Shown one piece after another: positions 26,674 to 35,799 of a stretch of DNA of 64,000 nucleotides. Made by a program: the position numbers and the translations under genes. Under the pieces are notes generated by a model. That model was not told the origin of the DNA. It ran no database searches and saw nothing but the letters and a program-made list of their open reading frames with translations. Origin of the DNA: Actinomycetota bacterium (GTDB lineage: Bacteria > Actinomycetota > Actinomycetes > Actinomycetales > Microbacteriaceae); assembly GCA_020161315.1 (NCBI GenBank), contig JAIUOH010000008.1, forward strand, positions 1 through 64,000, written 5' to 3'. Numbering within the stretch: position 1 is the stretch's first letter; each line of letters starts with the position of its first letter.

Positions 26674-27603
26674 CTAGTCAGCACGCCGATCCAGCGCATC
26701 ACGCAGCGCATCACCGAGAAGGTTGAGCGACAGCACGGTGAGCACGATGCACGCGCCAACCGGGTAGATCAGCCACCAGTAATCTGAGGCGATGTAACTG
26801 ACGCCGGCCGAGAGCTGACTCCCCCAGTCGGTGACTGGATAGCTCAGCCCGAAGCCGAGAAAGCCGAGGGCCGCCATCACCACGATCGCGTCGGCCACCT
26901 GCAGGGTGATGTTTACGAGAATCACGCCGATCGTGTTTGGAATCAGGTGCGTGAACACGATCTTTCGGTTGCCCGCACCCATCAGCCTCGCGGCGAGCAC
27001 GAACTCACGCACGCGAAGCGACAGCACTTCGCTTCGAATGAGGCGTGCAACCACGAGCCATGAGAACCCGCCGATAACGAGCGCGAGCGACAGCGGTGTC
27101 GCCGTGAACTTTGCTGAGAGGATCAGCACGAAGAACATGAACGGAATCGCGAGCAGCACGTCGACAATGCGCATCATGAAGCCGTCGACCACGCCGCCGA
27201 TAAGGCCGGCGACCGCGCCATAGATCGTGCCGAACACCGTGGCGACGAGTGCCGCGAGCAGGCCGATCTGCAGCGAGACCTGGCCGCCCAGCATGATGCG
27301 GCCGAGCACGTCGAAGCCGTTCGAGTCGGTGCCGAGCGGGTAGCCGTCGCCCGGTGGCAACGCGGCGTTCAGCACATCGACGTCTGTCTGGTTCGTCGGG
27401 TACAGCAGCGGCCCGATGAAGCAGAACGCGAAGAGCCCGACGAGAATGAGAAGCCCGGTAAGTCCCAGTTTGTTTCGAGTGAGTGTGCGAATCACGGCCC
27501 GCGTTGATCGTGGCTGCCGGGTGACGGCAATCAAGCTCGTGGGGTCTGGCTCGGGTCGTGAACCTGCTGCGTTCGGTTCGATGGGAGGAAGCGTTGCGGT
27601 CAT
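26674..27603 (-). CDS. Peptide ABC transporter permease, DppC/OppC type
   Basis: The 309-residue permease has a cytosolic N-terminus of about 45 residues. The first membrane segment (LGLTGLLILVGLFAFCFIGPLL) is followed by the DppC periplasmic loop with PLGTDSNGFDVLGRIMLGGQVSLQIGL and the remaining membrane helices. The EAA coupling loop is VREFVLAARLMGAGNRKIVFTHLIPNT. It forms the translocation pore with the DppB-type protein encoded just upstream, with which it shares a 4-nt overlap. The 87-nt gap to the binding-protein gene is the only spacing in this half of the operon. Confidence 0.94.
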   Translation of the reverse strand: MTATLPPIEPNAAGSRPEPDPTSLIAVTRQPRSTRAVIRTLTRNKLGLTGLLILVGLFAFCFIGPLLYPTNQTDVDVLNAALPPGDGYPLGTDSNGFDVLGRIMLGGQVSLQIGLLAALVATVFGTIYGAVAGLIGGVVDGFMMRIVDVLLAIPFMFFVLILSAKFTATPLSLALVIGGFSWLVVARLIRSEVLSLRVREFVLAARLMGAGNRKIVFTHLIPNTIGVILVNITLQVADAIVVMAALGFLGFGLSYPVTDWGSQLSAGVSYIASDYWWLIYPVGACIVLTVLSLNLLGDALRDALDRRAD

Positions 27604-28550
27604 TTTTTCAGCTCGATCCGTCGGTCGGCTCGCGCAACCACAAGGTCGGCGAAGAAGTTGCCCGCTACCGTCAGCGCTCCCCCAAGCAGAGTGTAGGCAA
27701 GCAGCACCGGGTAGTCCTCACGGTGCAGGCTGTTGAGAAACAGCAGGCCCAGGCCCGGGTAGTTGAAGACAGACTCTACGATCAGGTTGCCTGCGAGCAG
27801 AATCGGAATCTGCAGACCCACAAGGGTGATCAGCGGAATACACGCATTGCGCAGCAGATGCTTGCTGAGCACCATTCGCTCAGACATGCCTTTCGCTCTC
27901 GCAACCTTGATATAGTCCTGGCCCAGTTGCTCAAGTGCCGCCGAGCGCTGGTATTGCGAGAAGACCACCACGTTCGTGACTGCGAGCGTGATGAGCGGAA
28001 GCGCCATCGCAACCGGGTCGATGAAAATGGCCCACGGCGAATTCGTCTGCGACGCCTCTGCCGGAAAGATCGGAATCGCCTGACTGAAGGCCGCGATCAA
28101 GAGCAGCGCGATCAAGAACGACGGCATCGCGTACAGCACGTACGAGAACGTCGACACTGTACGATCGAAGAACGTGTTCTTGCGCACGGCCTGAGCGATG
28201 CCGAGCGGGATCGCGATGACGATCGCGAGCACGAGGCCAGCGAGCGAAAGCACCGCGCTGCGGCCGATGTTCTGCCAGAGCAGCACTGAGACCTCTTCGT
28301 TCAGCTTGTACGACCGTCCGAGGTCGCCACGAAGCAGATCGCCGAGATAGCTGAAATACTGCAGGATCACCGGGCGGTCGTACCCGTTCTCGGTATTGAA
28401 CGCTGCGATCGCCTCTGGCGATGCCTGTTGCCCAAGCACAGCGCGAGCGGGGCTCTCAGAGATGAAATGCAGCATCATGAACACCACGAACGAGAGTCCG
28501 AGCAGCACGAGCAGCGAAACCCCGAGTCGCTTGAGTACGTATGCGGTCAT
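27600..28550 (-). CDS. Peptide ABC transporter permease, DppB/OppB type
   Basis: The 316-residue permease starts MTAYVLKRLGVSLLVLLGLSFVVFMMLHF, the standard DppB first helix, followed by a periplasmic domain with SPEAIAAFNTENGYDRPVILQYFSYLGDLLRGDLGRSY and five further helices. The EAA loop is LGQDYIKVARAKGMSERMVLSKHLLRNA. Frame extends to 28622, but the ATG at 28550 lies in an ATGA overlap with the ATPase stop and gives the canonical N-terminus. It pairs with the DppC-type permease. Confidence 0.94.
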   Translation of the reverse strand: MTAYVLKRLGVSLLVLLGLSFVVFMMLHFISESPARAVLGQQASPEAIAAFNTENGYDRPVILQYFSYLGDLLRGDLGRSYKLNEEVSVLLWQNIGRSAVLSLAGLVLAIVIAIPLGIAQAVRKNTFFDRTVSTFSYVLYAMPSFLIALLLIAAFSQAIPIFPAEASQTNSPWAIFIDPVAMALPLITLAVTNVVVFSQYQRSAALEQLGQDYIKVARAKGMSERMVLSKHLLRNACIPLITLVGLQIPILLAGNLIVESVFNYPGLGLLFLNSLHREDYPVLLAYTLLGGALTVAGNFFADLVVARADRRIELKK

Positions 28551-30586
28551 GGTTTTTTCACCTCCGAACGGGTCGCGGGCCGAGTGCTGATGAACTCTGT
28601 GCGCTGCAGCGGATAATGGCACGCGACCTGGTGCGAGTTGGTGACAGCGTCGAGCAGGGGTTCTTCAGTCGCGCATTTCTCGGTCGCGAGCGGGCATCGC
28701 GTTCGAAACCGGCACCCGCTCGGCGGGTCGAGCGGGCTGGGTAGTTCACCGCGCACTCGCTCCGCTGCCGGTTGTCTCGCGGCCTCAGGATCTGCCACCG
28801 GAATCGCTGCGAGCAGCCCTGCCGTGTAGGGGTGGGCGGGAGCTCCATAGACCTCTTCCGTTGCCCCCACCTCGACCAGCTTGCCGAGATACATCACCCC
28901 AACTCGGTCAGAGAGGTAACGCACCACGGCAAGGTCATGCGAGATCACCACGCTAGACAGCCCGCGCTCGGCCTGAAGCCGCCGCATCAGGTTCAGCACC
29001 TGCGAACGAATCGACACGTCGAGCGCGCTCACCGGCTCATCGGCGACGAGCACTTTCGGTTCGAGCGCGAGCGCACGAGCCAGACCGATGCGTTGACGTT
29101 GCCCACCCGAGAGTTCATAGGGGTAACGCTCAAGAATGCCAGGCCCAAGCCCCACGCTGTCGAGCAGAGCAACTGCCTTGTCAGTGCGTTCGGCCGCGGT
29201 TCCAATGCCCTGAATCGCGAAGGGCTCCCGCAGAATCGCCGCGATCTTCATCTTGGGATCGAGCGAAGCGTTCGAATCCTGAAACATCATCTGCAGCTGC
29301 GTTCGCCGCGATGCGAGTTCTCGAGGCTTCAGGCCAGAGACCACCTGGCCGTCGAGCTCCACCGTGCCCGAGGCGGGCGTGTCAAGAGCGACAAGCATGC
29401 GCCCGAGAGATGACTTGCCGCAGCCCGATTCTCCGACAAGCCCGAATGTCTCGCCTGCGGCGACCTCGAAGCTGACTCCAGATACCGCTTTGACCGATCG
29501 GCCCCGCCCAGCCCAACCCGACACCGCGTGCTCGCGCACCAAATCGGTAACACGCAGTTTCGGCTCCGTTTCAGTTCGCGCGGCTGGAAACGGCAGGCTA
29601 CGCGGCTGTATCTCGGCCACGCTGCCATCGACCGGGTTCCAGCACGAGAACCGATGCTCCGGGTGCCTCGCAACGCTCGATTGCGGAAACTCCTCAAGGC
29701 AACTCGCGCTCACCGCTGCACAACGCGGCGCAAAGCGACAGCCCGGCTGTTGCACGGCAGGATCTGGCGGCGAACCCGGAATGCTGAACAGTTCGTGGCC
29801 GCGATCCTGTTCGAGGGTCGGAATCGACGCGAGCAGTGCGTGAGTGTAGCGATGGCGCGTGTCACTGAACAGCTCGGATGTGGGCCCTGTTTCGACGAGG
29901 CGACCCGCGTACATGACGCCCACGCGGTCGGCGTAACGCGCCACAACGCCCATGTCGTGGGTGACCAGAAGCATCGACATACCGAGCTCGCCCTTGAGCC
30001 CGTCGAGCAGTTCGAGAATCTCGGCCTGAATGGTGACGTCGAGCGCAGTGGTCGGTTCATCTGCGATCAGCAATCTCGGCTCGCAAATCAGTGCCATCGC
30101 GATCATCACGCGTTGGCGCATGCCGCCCGAGAGCTGGTGCGGAAAATCGCGCATGCGCTCAGCCGGTCGAGGAATGCCGACGAGGGCAAGCATCTCTTGC
30201 GCTGCGGCGAGCGCCGCCCGCTTTGAGGCTCCACGATGCAGCTGCAACGGCTCGGCAATCTGCTCACCAATGCGACGCGTGGGGTTGAGCGCCGTCATCG
30301 AATCTTGAAAGACCATCGAAATCTCGTTGCCGCGAACGCCCCGGTACTCCGTCGCACTCAGCTCGGTGAGTTCTCGACCGTCGAAACGAATGGATCCGCC
30401 CGTGATCGAGCCGCCAGCGGGCAGCATGCCCATCACCGCGAGACCGGTCATGGATTTGCCCGATCCAGTTTCACCGACGATGCCAAGCGTCTCGCCGCGA
30501 GCGACCTCGAGGCTCACACCAGTGACGGGCCGCACGATCCGGTCTGCGCGCCGGATCTCGATCGAGAGATCCTGAATGGTCAGCAT
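28547..30586 (-). CDS. Fused peptide ABC transporter ATPase (DppD-DppF in one chain)
   Basis: The 679-residue protein joins both nucleotide-binding domains of a peptide importer. Half 1: Walker A GETGSGKS, signature LSGGMRQRVMIAMAL, Walker B LLIADEPTTALD, then the oligopeptide C-terminal domain with three Cys (GCRFAPRCAAVSASC) of the iron-sulfur/oligo_HPY type. Half 2: Walker A GESGCGKSSLGR, signature LSGGQRQRIGLARAL, Walker B VLVADEPVSALD, then GCRFRTRCPLATEKC. In classical systems these are separate genes; fusion fixes a 1:1 heterodimer. AAGGGAG six bases before the ATG at 30586 sets the start. It lies 167 nt after the dipeptidase gene and overlaps dppB by 4 nt. Confidence 0.94.
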   Translation of the reverse strand: MLTIQDLSIEIRRADRIVRPVTGVSLEVARGETLGIVGETGSGKSMTGLAVMGMLPAGGSITGGSIRFDGRELTELSATEYRGVRGNEISMVFQDSMTALNPTRRIGEQIAEPLQLHRGASKRAALAAAQEMLALVGIPRPAERMRDFPHQLSGGMRQRVMIAMALICEPRLLIADEPTTALDVTIQAEILELLDGLKGELGMSMLLVTHDMGVVARYADRVGVMYAGRLVETGPTSELFSDTRHRYTHALLASIPTLEQDRGHELFSIPGSPPDPAVQQPGCRFAPRCAAVSASCLEEFPQSSVARHPEHRFSCWNPVDGSVAEIQPRSLPFPAARTETEPKLRVTDLVREHAVSGWAGRGRSVKAVSGVSFEVAAGETFGLVGESGCGKSSLGRMLVALDTPASGTVELDGQVVSGLKPRELASRRTQLQMMFQDSNASLDPKMKIAAILREPFAIQGIGTAAERTDKAVALLDSVGLGPGILERYPYELSGGQRQRIGLARALALEPKVLVADEPVSALDVSIRSQVLNLMRRLQAERGLSSVVISHDLAVVRYLSDRVGVMYLGKLVEVGATEEVYGAPAHPYTAGLLAAIPVADPEAARQPAAERVRGELPSPLDPPSGCRFRTRCPLATEKCATEEPLLDAVTNSHQVACHYPLQRTEFISTRPATRSEVKKP

Positions 30587-30753
30587 GCCGCGCTCCCTTG
30601 CGCCTCCGTGAGCCCGCAGACTCGGTTGTTCGTCGTTGTATCGAGTTTCGGGGAGCAAGGATACGCGTAGTTAGTAGAGAACTGCGAACGCGAGGTCAGA
30701 ACTTCGTAGAGGGCAACGAAGGGATCGGGCTCAATCAGACTGGCAGAGCCACC

Positions 30754-31803
30754 CTAGCCGCGTTCAGCGCCGGTGCGGCCGAGCTCCGCACGAAACAGTG
30801 TCGCGACGTTGCCGCCAAGCACGCCGACGATCTCCGTCTCGGCCCAACCGCGGCGCAGCAGCGCCTCGGTCACGAGCGGCAACCCTTCAGGCCCTTCAAG
30901 ACCGGGCAGAAACTCTTCGCCGTTGAAAGGTGCGGGGGCCTCCCCGTCGCAGCACGGCGCCGTCGTGTCTTCGAGCACCTCGCGCACGAAGTCGGGTCCG
31001 AGACCTACTCGGTCGACGCCGACTACCCCGGCGATGTGCTCGATGTGATCGATCAGACGATCGATCGACGGCTCGCCGCTGTCGAGAAACGGTGCGTAGA
31101 AATTCACGCAGACCACGCCACCGTTGTCGGCGATGCCTCTGAGCTGCGCATCAGACAGGTTGCGGTGGTGATCGAGCAGCGCACGGGCTGAGGAGTGCGT
31201 GGCGATGAGCGGGCGGTTCGCAATCTCGAGCACGTGGTCGACGCCGCCGACACCCAAGTGGCTTAGGTCGAGCATGATGCCCACCCGTTCCATCTCGGCG
31301 AACGCTTCGACACCGGCGGCAGTCAGCCTGCTGCCTGCCGCGTCTTCGGCGCTGCCGTCGGCGAACGCACCTCGCCCGAAGTGCGCCATCGACGCGATCC
31401 TCACGCCGAGGCGGTGCATCGTCTCGAGCAGTTCGACACTCTCATCGATGCCAGGCATGCCCTCAAGCGCGAGCACGAGGGCGATCCGCTCATCTTGCAG
31501 CGCGCCGTCGATCTGCTCTCCGTCGAGACAGAGGCGCACGGAGTCGGCGTTCTCGGCAGCGATGCGGTGCCCCGCTTCGATCATGCGCAGAGTCCTACGC
31601 AGTGCCCCCTCGGGGCGATACTGGTCGTCGATAAAGACTGGCAGCACCTGCAGATTCACGCCGCCGGCCCGCAGCTGCGGCAGCCATTGCTCACGAAAGT
31701 AGCTGCTCCATCGCTCAGGCGCGCGAGACGCGACCGAGCACAGCAGGTCGTTGTGCGTGTCGGCGACGAGCGCCCTCGTGTGCAGTTCGTGTGCGGCGCT
31801 CAT
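30754..31803 (-). CDS. Membrane dipeptidase family (M19) zinc peptidase
   Basis: The 349-residue enzyme belongs to the renal-dipeptidase amidohydrolase family. The first metal site H17-x-D19 is in LVADTHNDLL. Later ligands are in VLALEGMPGI (Glu), LDLSHLG and LIATHSSARAL (His pair), with YAPFLDS and VGLGPDFV near the end. There is no signal peptide or membrane segment, so despite the family name it is cytosolic. M19 enzymes cleave dipeptides and, unusually, accept a D-amino acid at the C-terminal position. It overlaps the serine-hydrolase gene by 4 nt, so both are made together ahead of the transporter genes. This supports import and hydrolysis of D-residue-containing dipeptides. Confidence 0.92.
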   Translation of the reverse strand: MSAAHELHTRALVADTHNDLLCSVASRAPERWSSYFREQWLPQLRAGGVNLQVLPVFIDDQYRPEGALRRTLRMIEAGHRIAAENADSVRLCLDGEQIDGALQDERIALVLALEGMPGIDESVELLETMHRLGVRIASMAHFGRGAFADGSAEDAAGSRLTAAGVEAFAEMERVGIMLDLSHLGVGGVDHVLEIANRPLIATHSSARALLDHHRNLSDAQLRGIADNGGVVCVNFYAPFLDSGEPSIDRLIDHIEHIAGVVGVDRVGLGPDFVREVLEDTTAPCCDGEAPAPFNGEEFLPGLEGPEGLPLVTEALLRRGWAETEIVGVLGGNVATLFRAELGRTGAERG

Positions 31804-33206
31804 GCGTTTACTCTCTTGTCAGCTCGACCCGAATGTAGATATTCTGCCCGACCGCTGCCGTCGTCGCCGAGAAACGCGATGGGCGCGTAGCGCCCGCGCT
31901 CTGGGGTGAGAGAGATCAGGGTGTCGCCTCGCCAGGCAACAAGCTCGACCTCGGTGACCTCCTCGCCGAGTTCGGCCAGTTCGCCAAGCGGAGTCGATCG
32001 GAGGCGAAGCGACGCGTCCTCCTCAGACCAGAAGACTTCGTGTTCGACGGTGCTCGAGCCATATCGGCCGATGTAACGCTCGCGATTCAGCGGTGGCTTT
32101 GCACCGGGAGCCGGCTCGATCGCCTCGACGGGAGCAACGTTCGCGATATCGGCAAGCAGTCTGCGCGAGAGGGCCTCGATGAGCCCCTTCATCTGGCCTC
32201 CGTTCGTGAGCACCGCAAACGCCGCGTCGCGGCCCGGGATCACCCGAAATGTCGAGGATTGCCCAATGGTGCTGCCGTCGTGCCCGATGACCATGCCCTC
32301 AGACGTTTCTGTGACATCCCATCCAAGCCCCCATGCCTCACCCCAACCGATATCGGGCAGCATGACATGTTTCTGCTGCATTGCTGCGACCGATTCGGGC
32401 GAGAGCACTTGGTGGCTGGCGGCCGAGCGACCAGCGTCGAGGTGCATACGTGCGAAGGTCAGCAGATCCTCTGCCCGCATCGCGAGCATCGAACCAGCGG
32501 GCGCGTTTGAACGCGCCATCGCCCACACTGGCGTTACCGAGAGTTGCCCCGCGCCGGCGGGCGATGGCTCTTGCCCAGCAATGTGACCGACCGCTGCTCG
32601 GTGCAGAATCGCCTCGGCGGCATTGAGTGATGCGAAGTCGAGCCCGAGCGGGTCGAGCAGGTGCGCGCGAAAACACTCGTCGAACGGTGCCCCGCGCAAG
32701 ACCTCGACAATGCGCCCAAGCACGCAGATGCCCGCGTTGTTGTAGCTGAACTGTTCACCCACGGGAAAAAGCTGGGGAGCAGTGACGAGCAACGCAACGT
32801 AACGTTCGAGGTAGTCGGCACCCTCGCCGGTATCGGTGAAGATGTCGCCCTCAAAGCCCGAAGTGTGCGTTAGCAAGTGCCGCACCGTGACAACCCGGCT
32901 CGCTTCGGGGTCAGCAACCCGAAACCCGGGCAGCACGCTCTGCACGGTGTCATCGAGCGAGAGTAGGCCTTCGTCGACGAGCTGCATGACGAGCGTCGCG
33001 GTGAACACCTTTGTCACCGACCCGATCTGAAAAACCGCATCGGTCGTGGCTTCAACCCCCGTTTCGAGGTTGAGCACCCCCGCTGCGACCATGCGGCGAT
33101 GCTCGCCAACCATCACCGCAACCGAGGCCGCTGGCACCCCGTACTCCCGCAACAGCGCGGGCAGTTCTCGCTCCAACCAACCGTGAACCTCGTCGAGCGC
33201 CGCCAT
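31800..33206 (-). CDS. Class C beta-lactamase-like serine hydrolase (D-aminopeptidase/esterase type)
   Basis: The 468-residue protein has the penicillin-binding/beta-lactamase class C fold: S63-x-x-K66 in QIGSVTKVF, Y154-N-N156 in QFSYNNAG, and a GHDGSTIGQ loop at the third motif position. About 95 C-terminal residues form an extra beta-barrel-like domain (RYIGRYGSSTVEHEVFW), as in D-aminopeptidase and related enzymes. No signal peptide, so cytosolic; true beta-lactamase activity is therefore unlikely. GGAGG five bases before the ATG at 33206 marks the start. It heads the operon hydrolase-M19 dipeptidase-transporter, consistent with hydrolysing imported D-amino-acid peptides or esters. Confidence 0.85.
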   Translation of the reverse strand: MAALDEVHGWLERELPALLREYGVPAASVAVMVGEHRRMVAAGVLNLETGVEATTDAVFQIGSVTKVFTATLVMQLVDEGLLSLDDTVQSVLPGFRVADPEASRVVTVRHLLTHTSGFEGDIFTDTGEGADYLERYVALLVTAPQLFPVGEQFSYNNAGICVLGRIVEVLRGAPFDECFRAHLLDPLGLDFASLNAAEAILHRAAVGHIAGQEPSPAGAGQLSVTPVWAMARSNAPAGSMLAMRAEDLLTFARMHLDAGRSAASHQVLSPESVAAMQQKHVMLPDIGWGEAWGLGWDVTETSEGMVIGHDGSTIGQSSTFRVIPGRDAAFAVLTNGGQMKGLIEALSRRLLADIANVAPVEAIEPAPGAKPPLNRERYIGRYGSSTVEHEVFWSEEDASLRLRSTPLGELAELGEEVTEVELVAWRGDTLISLTPERGRYAPIAFLGDDGSGRAEYLHSGRADKRVNA

Positions 33207-33325
33207 CGTCTCCTCCTCGAATGCAGAGTGGTGCACGAGCGAGTCTATGGGCGCCTCGGCCGCGCGAGACTGTCGAATTCTACGAGCGGCTCACCTTGAA
33301 ACCGTCGGCGTCACCAATTCGACCC

Positions 33326-34504
33326 TCACACGCTCGCTGCGCGCGCGGCCACGAACGCGGCGACGCAGGCACGAACCTGTTCCTCGGTGTGTGCCGCCGA
33401 GAGCTGCACGCGGATGCGCGCCTCGCCCTTGGGCACGACGGGATAGCTGAACGCCGTCACGAACACACCCTGCCGCTGCATCTCGCCGGCAACTCGCTCG
33501 GTGAGCACGGCGTCGCCGAACATCACGGGAACGATCGGGTGCTCCCCCGGCAACAGCTCGAACCTTTCAGCAGTCATGAGAGACCTGAACAGCGAGGCGT
33601 TCGAACGTAGCCGCTCACGAGCATCGCCCGCCGATTCGACCAGATCGAGCGCGGCAAGCGTGCCTGCCACGATCGAAGGAGCGAGCGTGTTCGAGAAGAG
33701 GTACGGCCTGGCTCGCTGACGCAGCAGCTCGACGATCTCGCGGCGACCCGAGACGTAACCGCCCGAGGCCCCACCGAGCGCCTTGCCGAAAGTGCCGGTG
33801 AGAATGTCGACACGCTCGGCCACCCCGCACAGCTCGGGTGTGCCGCGGCCGCCCTCACCCAGAAAGCCCACGGCGTGCGAGTCATCGACGAGCACAAGTG
33901 CGTCGTAGCGCTCGGCAAGATCACAGATCGCCTCGAGCGGGGCGACGTAGCCGTCCATCGAGAAGACGCCGTCGGTAACGATCACCCTGAACCTCGCGTC
34001 CGCGGCCTCGAGAAGCCGCTGCTCAAGCTCGGCCATGTCACGGTTTGCGTAGCGCAGCCTGCGCGCCTTCGAGAGCCTGATGCCGTCGATGATCGACGCG
34101 TGGTTCAGCGCGTCAGAGATGATCGCGTCTTCGGTACCGAAGAGCGTCTCGAACACGCCTCCGTTCGCGTCAAAACACGAAGAGAAGAGGATCGTCTCAT
34201 CCGTGCCGAGAAAACTCGAGAGACGGCGCTCGAGGTCGAGATGCTGCTGCTGCGTGCCGCAGATAAAGCGCACGCTTGCGAGGCCGTATCCCCAATCGTC
34301 GAGCGCCTTATGGGCAGCCTCGACAATCGCGGGGTGGTCGGCAAGGCCGAGATAGTTGTTGGCGCAGAAGTTGAGCACATTCGCCGAACCCACGGCGATC
34401 TCGGGCCCCTGGGGCCCGAGGATCCCACGCTCGTTCTTCGTCAACCCTGCCGCGGCAATCCCATCGAGCTCGGCCCGCAGGTGCTCCTTGAAAGATGCGT
34501 ACAT
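33326..34504 (-). CDS. kbl: Glycine C-acetyltransferase (2-amino-3-ketobutyrate CoA ligase)
   Basis: The 392-residue PLP enzyme of the alpha-oxoamine synthase family splits 2-amino-3-oxobutanoate with CoA into glycine and acetyl-CoA, the second step of threonine degradation. Family blocks are [58 protein letters not shown] (PLP Asp/His), and [15 protein letters not shown] with the PLP-binding Lys. Length matches E. coli Kbl closely. Its ATG overlaps the tdh stop by one base (TAATG), so the pair is translationally coupled. Confidence 0.96.
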   Translation of the reverse strand: MYASFKEHLRAELDGIAAAGLTKNERGILGPQGPEIAVGSANVLNFCANNYLGLADHPAIVEAAHKALDDWGYGLASVRFICGTQQQHLDLERRLSSFLGTDETILFSSCFDANGGVFETLFGTEDAIISDALNHASIIDGIRLSKARRLRYANRDMAELEQRLLEAADARFRVIVTDGVFSMDGYVAPLEAICDLAERYDALVLVDDSHAVGFLGEGGRGTPELCGVAERVDILTGTFGKALGGASGGYVSGRREIVELLRQRARPYLFSNTLAPSIVAGTLAALDLVESAGDARERLRSNASLFRSLMTAERFELLPGEHPIVPVMFGDAVLTERVAGEMQRQGVFVTAFSYPVVPKGEARIRVQLSAAHTEEQVRACVAAFVAARAASV

Positions 34505-35547
34505 TACAGCTCCGTCCAGTCGAGAATGATTTTGCCAGTGCTTGCTGACTGCGCGGCGTCAAAGCCCTGCTGCCAGTCGCGGGCAGGAATGGTGCCTGCG
34601 ATGACCGAGCCAATGCGCTCGCGCAGCTGTGCGCTGGTCTGCAACATCGCGGCCATGGCGTTCCAGGTCTCGAACATTTCGCGACCGTAGATGCCCTTGA
34701 GCGTCAGCATGTGCGTGACGACCTTGCCCCAGTCGATGCTGAAGTCTTCTGCGGGCAAGCCCAGCATCGCAATGCGACCGCCGTGGTTCATGTTCTCAAT
34801 CATCTCGGGCAGAGCGGTAGCGGCGCCGCTCATCTCGAAGCCGATGTCGAAGCCCTCGCGCATGCAGAGCGACTTCTGCGCGTCGATCACGCGGTCGTTC
34901 GCGACGTTGACGGTCGCGTCTGCGCCCATCGTGCTGGCGAGCTCGAGGCGCTCGGGGCTAATGTCAGTGGCGACGATGAAGCGGGCACCAACGTGTCGCG
35001 CGACCGCGATCGACATCAGGCCGATCGGGCCGCAGCCGCTCACGAGCACGTCTTCACCGACGAGCGGAAACGCGAGCGCAGTGTGAACCGCGTTGCCGAG
35101 CGGGTCAAAGATCGCGCCGAGCTCGGGAGCGATGTCGCCCTGGTGCACCCAGACGTTGCTCGCGGGCAGCGAGAGGTATTCGGCAAACGCGCCATTGCGG
35201 TGCAGGCCGAGGCCGAGGGTACGAATGCACATCTGGCGGCGGCCGGCACGACAGTTGCGACAGGTGCCGCAGACGATGTGACCCTCTCCCGAGACCCGGT
35301 CGCCGACCTTCACGTCGCGCACCTGCGGGCCAATCTCGACGACCTCGCCGTAGAACTCGTGACCCGGAACGAGGGGCGCGCTCAGCGTGTTCGCCGCCCA
35401 GTTGTCCCATTTCAAGATGTGCAGGTCGGTGCCGCAAATGCCGGTGCGCAGCACGCGAATGATGACCTCGTCGGGGCCACAACTTGGGTCTGGTACGTCA
35501 GTGAGTTCGAGCCCCGGCGCTGGGGCCAGCTTCAGCAGTGCTTTCAT
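34504..35547 (-). CDS. tdh: L-threonine 3-dehydrogenase
   Basis: The 347-residue zinc-dependent MDR enzyme oxidises L-threonine to 2-amino-3-oxobutanoate with NAD+. Zinc ligands appear in [11 protein letters not shown] (Cys/His) and [10 protein letters not shown], with the structural-zinc cysteines in [15 protein letters not shown] and the NAD site [25 protein letters not shown]. Thr-specific features such as WNNWA-like DNWAANTL and the C-terminal ILDWTEL are present. The gene is divergent from a LysR regulator across a 252-nt region containing a large palindrome. Together with kbl it converts threonine to glycine and acetyl-CoA. Confidence 0.95.
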   Translation of the reverse strand: MKALLKLAPAPGLELTDVPDPSCGPDEVIIRVLRTGICGTDLHILKWDNWAANTLSAPLVPGHEFYGEVVEIGPQVRDVKVGDRVSGEGHIVCGTCRNCRAGRRQMCIRTLGLGLHRNGAFAEYLSLPASNVWVHQGDIAPELGAIFDPLGNAVHTALAFPLVGEDVLVSGCGPIGLMSIAVARHVGARFIVATDISPERLELASTMGADATVNVANDRVIDAQKSLCMREGFDIGFEMSGAATALPEMIENMNHGGRIAMLGLPAEDFSIDWGKVVTHMLTLKGIYGREMFETWNAMAAMLQTSAQLRERIGSVIAGTIPARDWQQGFDAAQSASTGKIILDWTEL

Positions 35548-35699
35548 ACAAGACAGTTTTGCGAGTACTCACTATTGAGAGCAATAGCGAGTATCTTCAT
35601 AATTAGTTAAGAAGTTACTAAAGAGTTTCGCGTCGGTATTTTGCGCAGGATCGCCCAGTCACCGAAGCCCCACAATCTCTCTGAAGCAACACAATCCCA

Positions 35700-35732
35700 C
35701 CGAGACAACACGACATTCTCGTGTTGTCTCGG
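35700..35732. promoter_or_regulatory. 14-bp-arm palindrome in the tdh-lysR control region
   Basis: Arms CCGAGACAACACGA (35700-35713) and its exact complement (35719-35732) surround a 5-nt centre. Additional half-sites flank it: AACACAA just upstream and CCGTGTTGTTT from about 35737. It lies 67 nt before the LysR start and about 150 nt before tdh. The clustered half-sites favour a regulator-binding region over a plain terminator; a bidirectional hairpin cannot be excluded. Confidence 0.7.
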
Positions 35733-35799
35733 CGAAACCGTGTTGTTTGGTTCGGCCTCCGGCCCGGGCGAACACACCTGACCACATGAAGGGATCAGC

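Noticed and set aside
31800..33206. Secreted beta-lactamase
   Set aside because: No signal peptide and an extra C-terminal domain; better read as a cytosolic D-aminopeptidase/esterase-like hydrolase.
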